A stretch of 5,573 bases of DNA, from NCBI GenBank assembly GCA_002399225.1, contig DHDF01000065.1, positions 1 to 5,573 on the forward strand, read 5' to 3'. Below the pieces are notes generated by a model. It did no database searches, was not told the origin of the DNA, and saw only the letters and a program-made list of their open reading frames with translations. The translations under genes were made by a program, and so were the position numbers. This document shows positions 4,855 to 5,573 of this stretch, in pieces (positions within the stretch are counted from its first letter, which is position 1; each line of letters begins with the position of its first letter). The stretch is from a bacterium UBA4883 (GTDB lineage: Bacteria; Bacillota; Clostridia; Oscillospirales; Acutalibacteraceae).

Positions 4855-5573
4855 ATGGATTACAAAAGCACCCTGAATCTTCCAAAAACAAAATTTCCAA
4901 TGCAGGCGGGCCTTCCAAAACGGGAACCCGTGTGGCTGGAACAATGGAAGAAAGACGATATTTATCATAAGATTATGAAGAAAAACGAAGGCCGCCCGCT
5001 CTATGTGCTTCATGACGGACCTCCCTACGCAAACGGAAACATTCATTTGGGGACCGCTCTTAATAAGATTTTAAAGGATATCATCGTACGGTACCACAAT
5101 ATGGCCGGATACAAGGCTCCTTATGTGCCCGGCTGGGATACCCATGGCCTGCCCATTGAGCGCAAGGCGATTGAAAGTGTCGGTCTGGACAGCAGAAACG
5201 ACGACCCGGTTTATTTCCGCAACCAGTGCAGAGATTTTGCTCTGAAACATGTCGAAAGCATGACTCAGCAGTTTCAGCGCCTCGGAATCGTCGGCGACTG
5301 GGAACATCCTTATAAAACGCTGGCCCACGATTTCGAGGCAAAACAGATCGAAGTATTTGGAGAGATGGCATTAAAAGGCTACATCTATAAAGGCCTGAAA
5401 CCTGTTTACTGGTGCGCACATGACGAAACAGCGCTGGCCGAAGCGGAAATCGAGTACAGCGAGGATCCCTGTGATTCCATCTATGTCAAATTCCGCGTGA
5501 CGGACGATAAGGGTCTGTTTACGGCAAAGGGCGCAGATCTGAATAAAACCTATTTTGTCATTTGGACAACGAC
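4855..5573 (+). CDS. ileS: Isoleucyl-tRNA synthetase IleS, N-terminal part, truncated by the window end
   Basis: IleS attaches isoleucine to tRNA-Ile and edits mischarged valine. The frame is open to the window end, giving 239 residues plus two bases of a protein normally over 900 long. The start MDYKSTLNLPKTKFPM is typical of the bacterial-type enzyme rather than the eukaryote-like IleS2 type. Catalytic Rossmann-fold landmarks follow: HDGPPYANGNIHLGT at 53-67, holding the class I HIGH motif as HLGT (64-67), then NKILKDIIVRY at 70-80, PGWDTHGLPIE at 92-102, QRLGIVGDWE at 141-150, and KGYIYKGLKPVYWC....ALAEAEIEY at 174-201. The last residues, WTT, begin the entry to the editing domain (usually WTTTPWT). 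The KMSKS motif, most of the editing domain and the anticodon-binding region lie outside. The gene follows divIVA as in B. subtilis. Identity is very secure. Confidence 0.97.
   Translation, partial: MDYKSTLNLPKTKFPMQAGLPKREPVWLEQWKKDDIYHKIMKKNEGRPLYVLHDGPPYANGNIHLGTALNKILKDIIVRYHNMAGYKAPYVPGWDTHGLPIERKAIESVGLDSRNDDPVYFRNQCRDFALKHVESMTQQFQRLGIVGDWEHPYKTLAHDFEAKQIEVFGEMALKGYIYKGLKPVYWCAHDETALAEAEIEYSEDPCDSIYVKFRVTDDKGLFTAKGADLNKTYFVIWTT

Noticed and set aside
4138..5046. 302-codon open frame on the minus strand across divIVA and ileS
   Set aside because: It is antisense to two clearly recognisable plus-strand genes. Its composition is the mirror of their codons and it shows no ribosome-binding site or family motif.

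Overview
The window is a compact run of seven genes, all on the plus strand, with no RNA genes, mobile elements, CRISPR arrays or visible terminators. The order sepF-ylmH-divIVA-ileS, with a yggS/ylmE homologue just upstream, is the conserved tail of the Firmicutes division (dcw) cluster. The moderate GC content (roughly half), the bacterial-type IleS and an HlyD-like single-pass protein next to yggS suggest a Clostridia member, possibly an Oscillospirales/Ruminococcaceae-type anaerobe. That placement is inference from gene content and protein flavour; no database was searched.

Layout: 1-846 is the 3' part of miaA (tRNA A37 dimethylallyltransferase; its start and P-loop lie before the window). 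843-2138 encodes a membrane-anchored HlyD/barrel-sandwich adaptor-like protein that overlaps miaA by four bases (GTGA). 2116-2853 is yggS (PLP-homeostasis protein), overlapping the adaptor gene by 23 bases. 2874-3362 is sepF (membrane tether of FtsZ), 3362-4117 is ylmH (S4-domain RNA-binding protein), and 4132-4809 is divIVA with a long proline/glutamate-rich tail. 4855 to the end is the 5' third of ileS (isoleucyl-tRNA synthetase), which runs off the window.

The genes look like one co-transcribed, translationally coupled unit. It joins translation-quality functions (MiaA, YlmH, IleS), vitamin B6 homeostasis (YggS), cell division and polar organisation (SepF, DivIVA), and one membrane protein of unknown role. 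Compared with the Bacillus subtilis order ylmD-ylmE-sepF-ylmG-ylmH-divIVA-ileS, ylmG is absent between sepF and ylmH, and miaA plus the HlyD-like gene stand where ylmD and the sigE/ftsZ side would be.

The window is mostly conserved housekeeping DNA and I see no convincing new defence or mobile system. The points most worth following are: a near-consensus sigma-A-type promoter (TTGACA, 17-bp spacer, GATAAT) buried in an AT-rich stretch at the 3' end of yggS, placed to drive sepF and the genes after it; the orphan HlyD-like protein embedded in a division operon without an exporter partner; the lack of room for a T-box leader before ileS; and an HLGT version of the HIGH motif in IleS.
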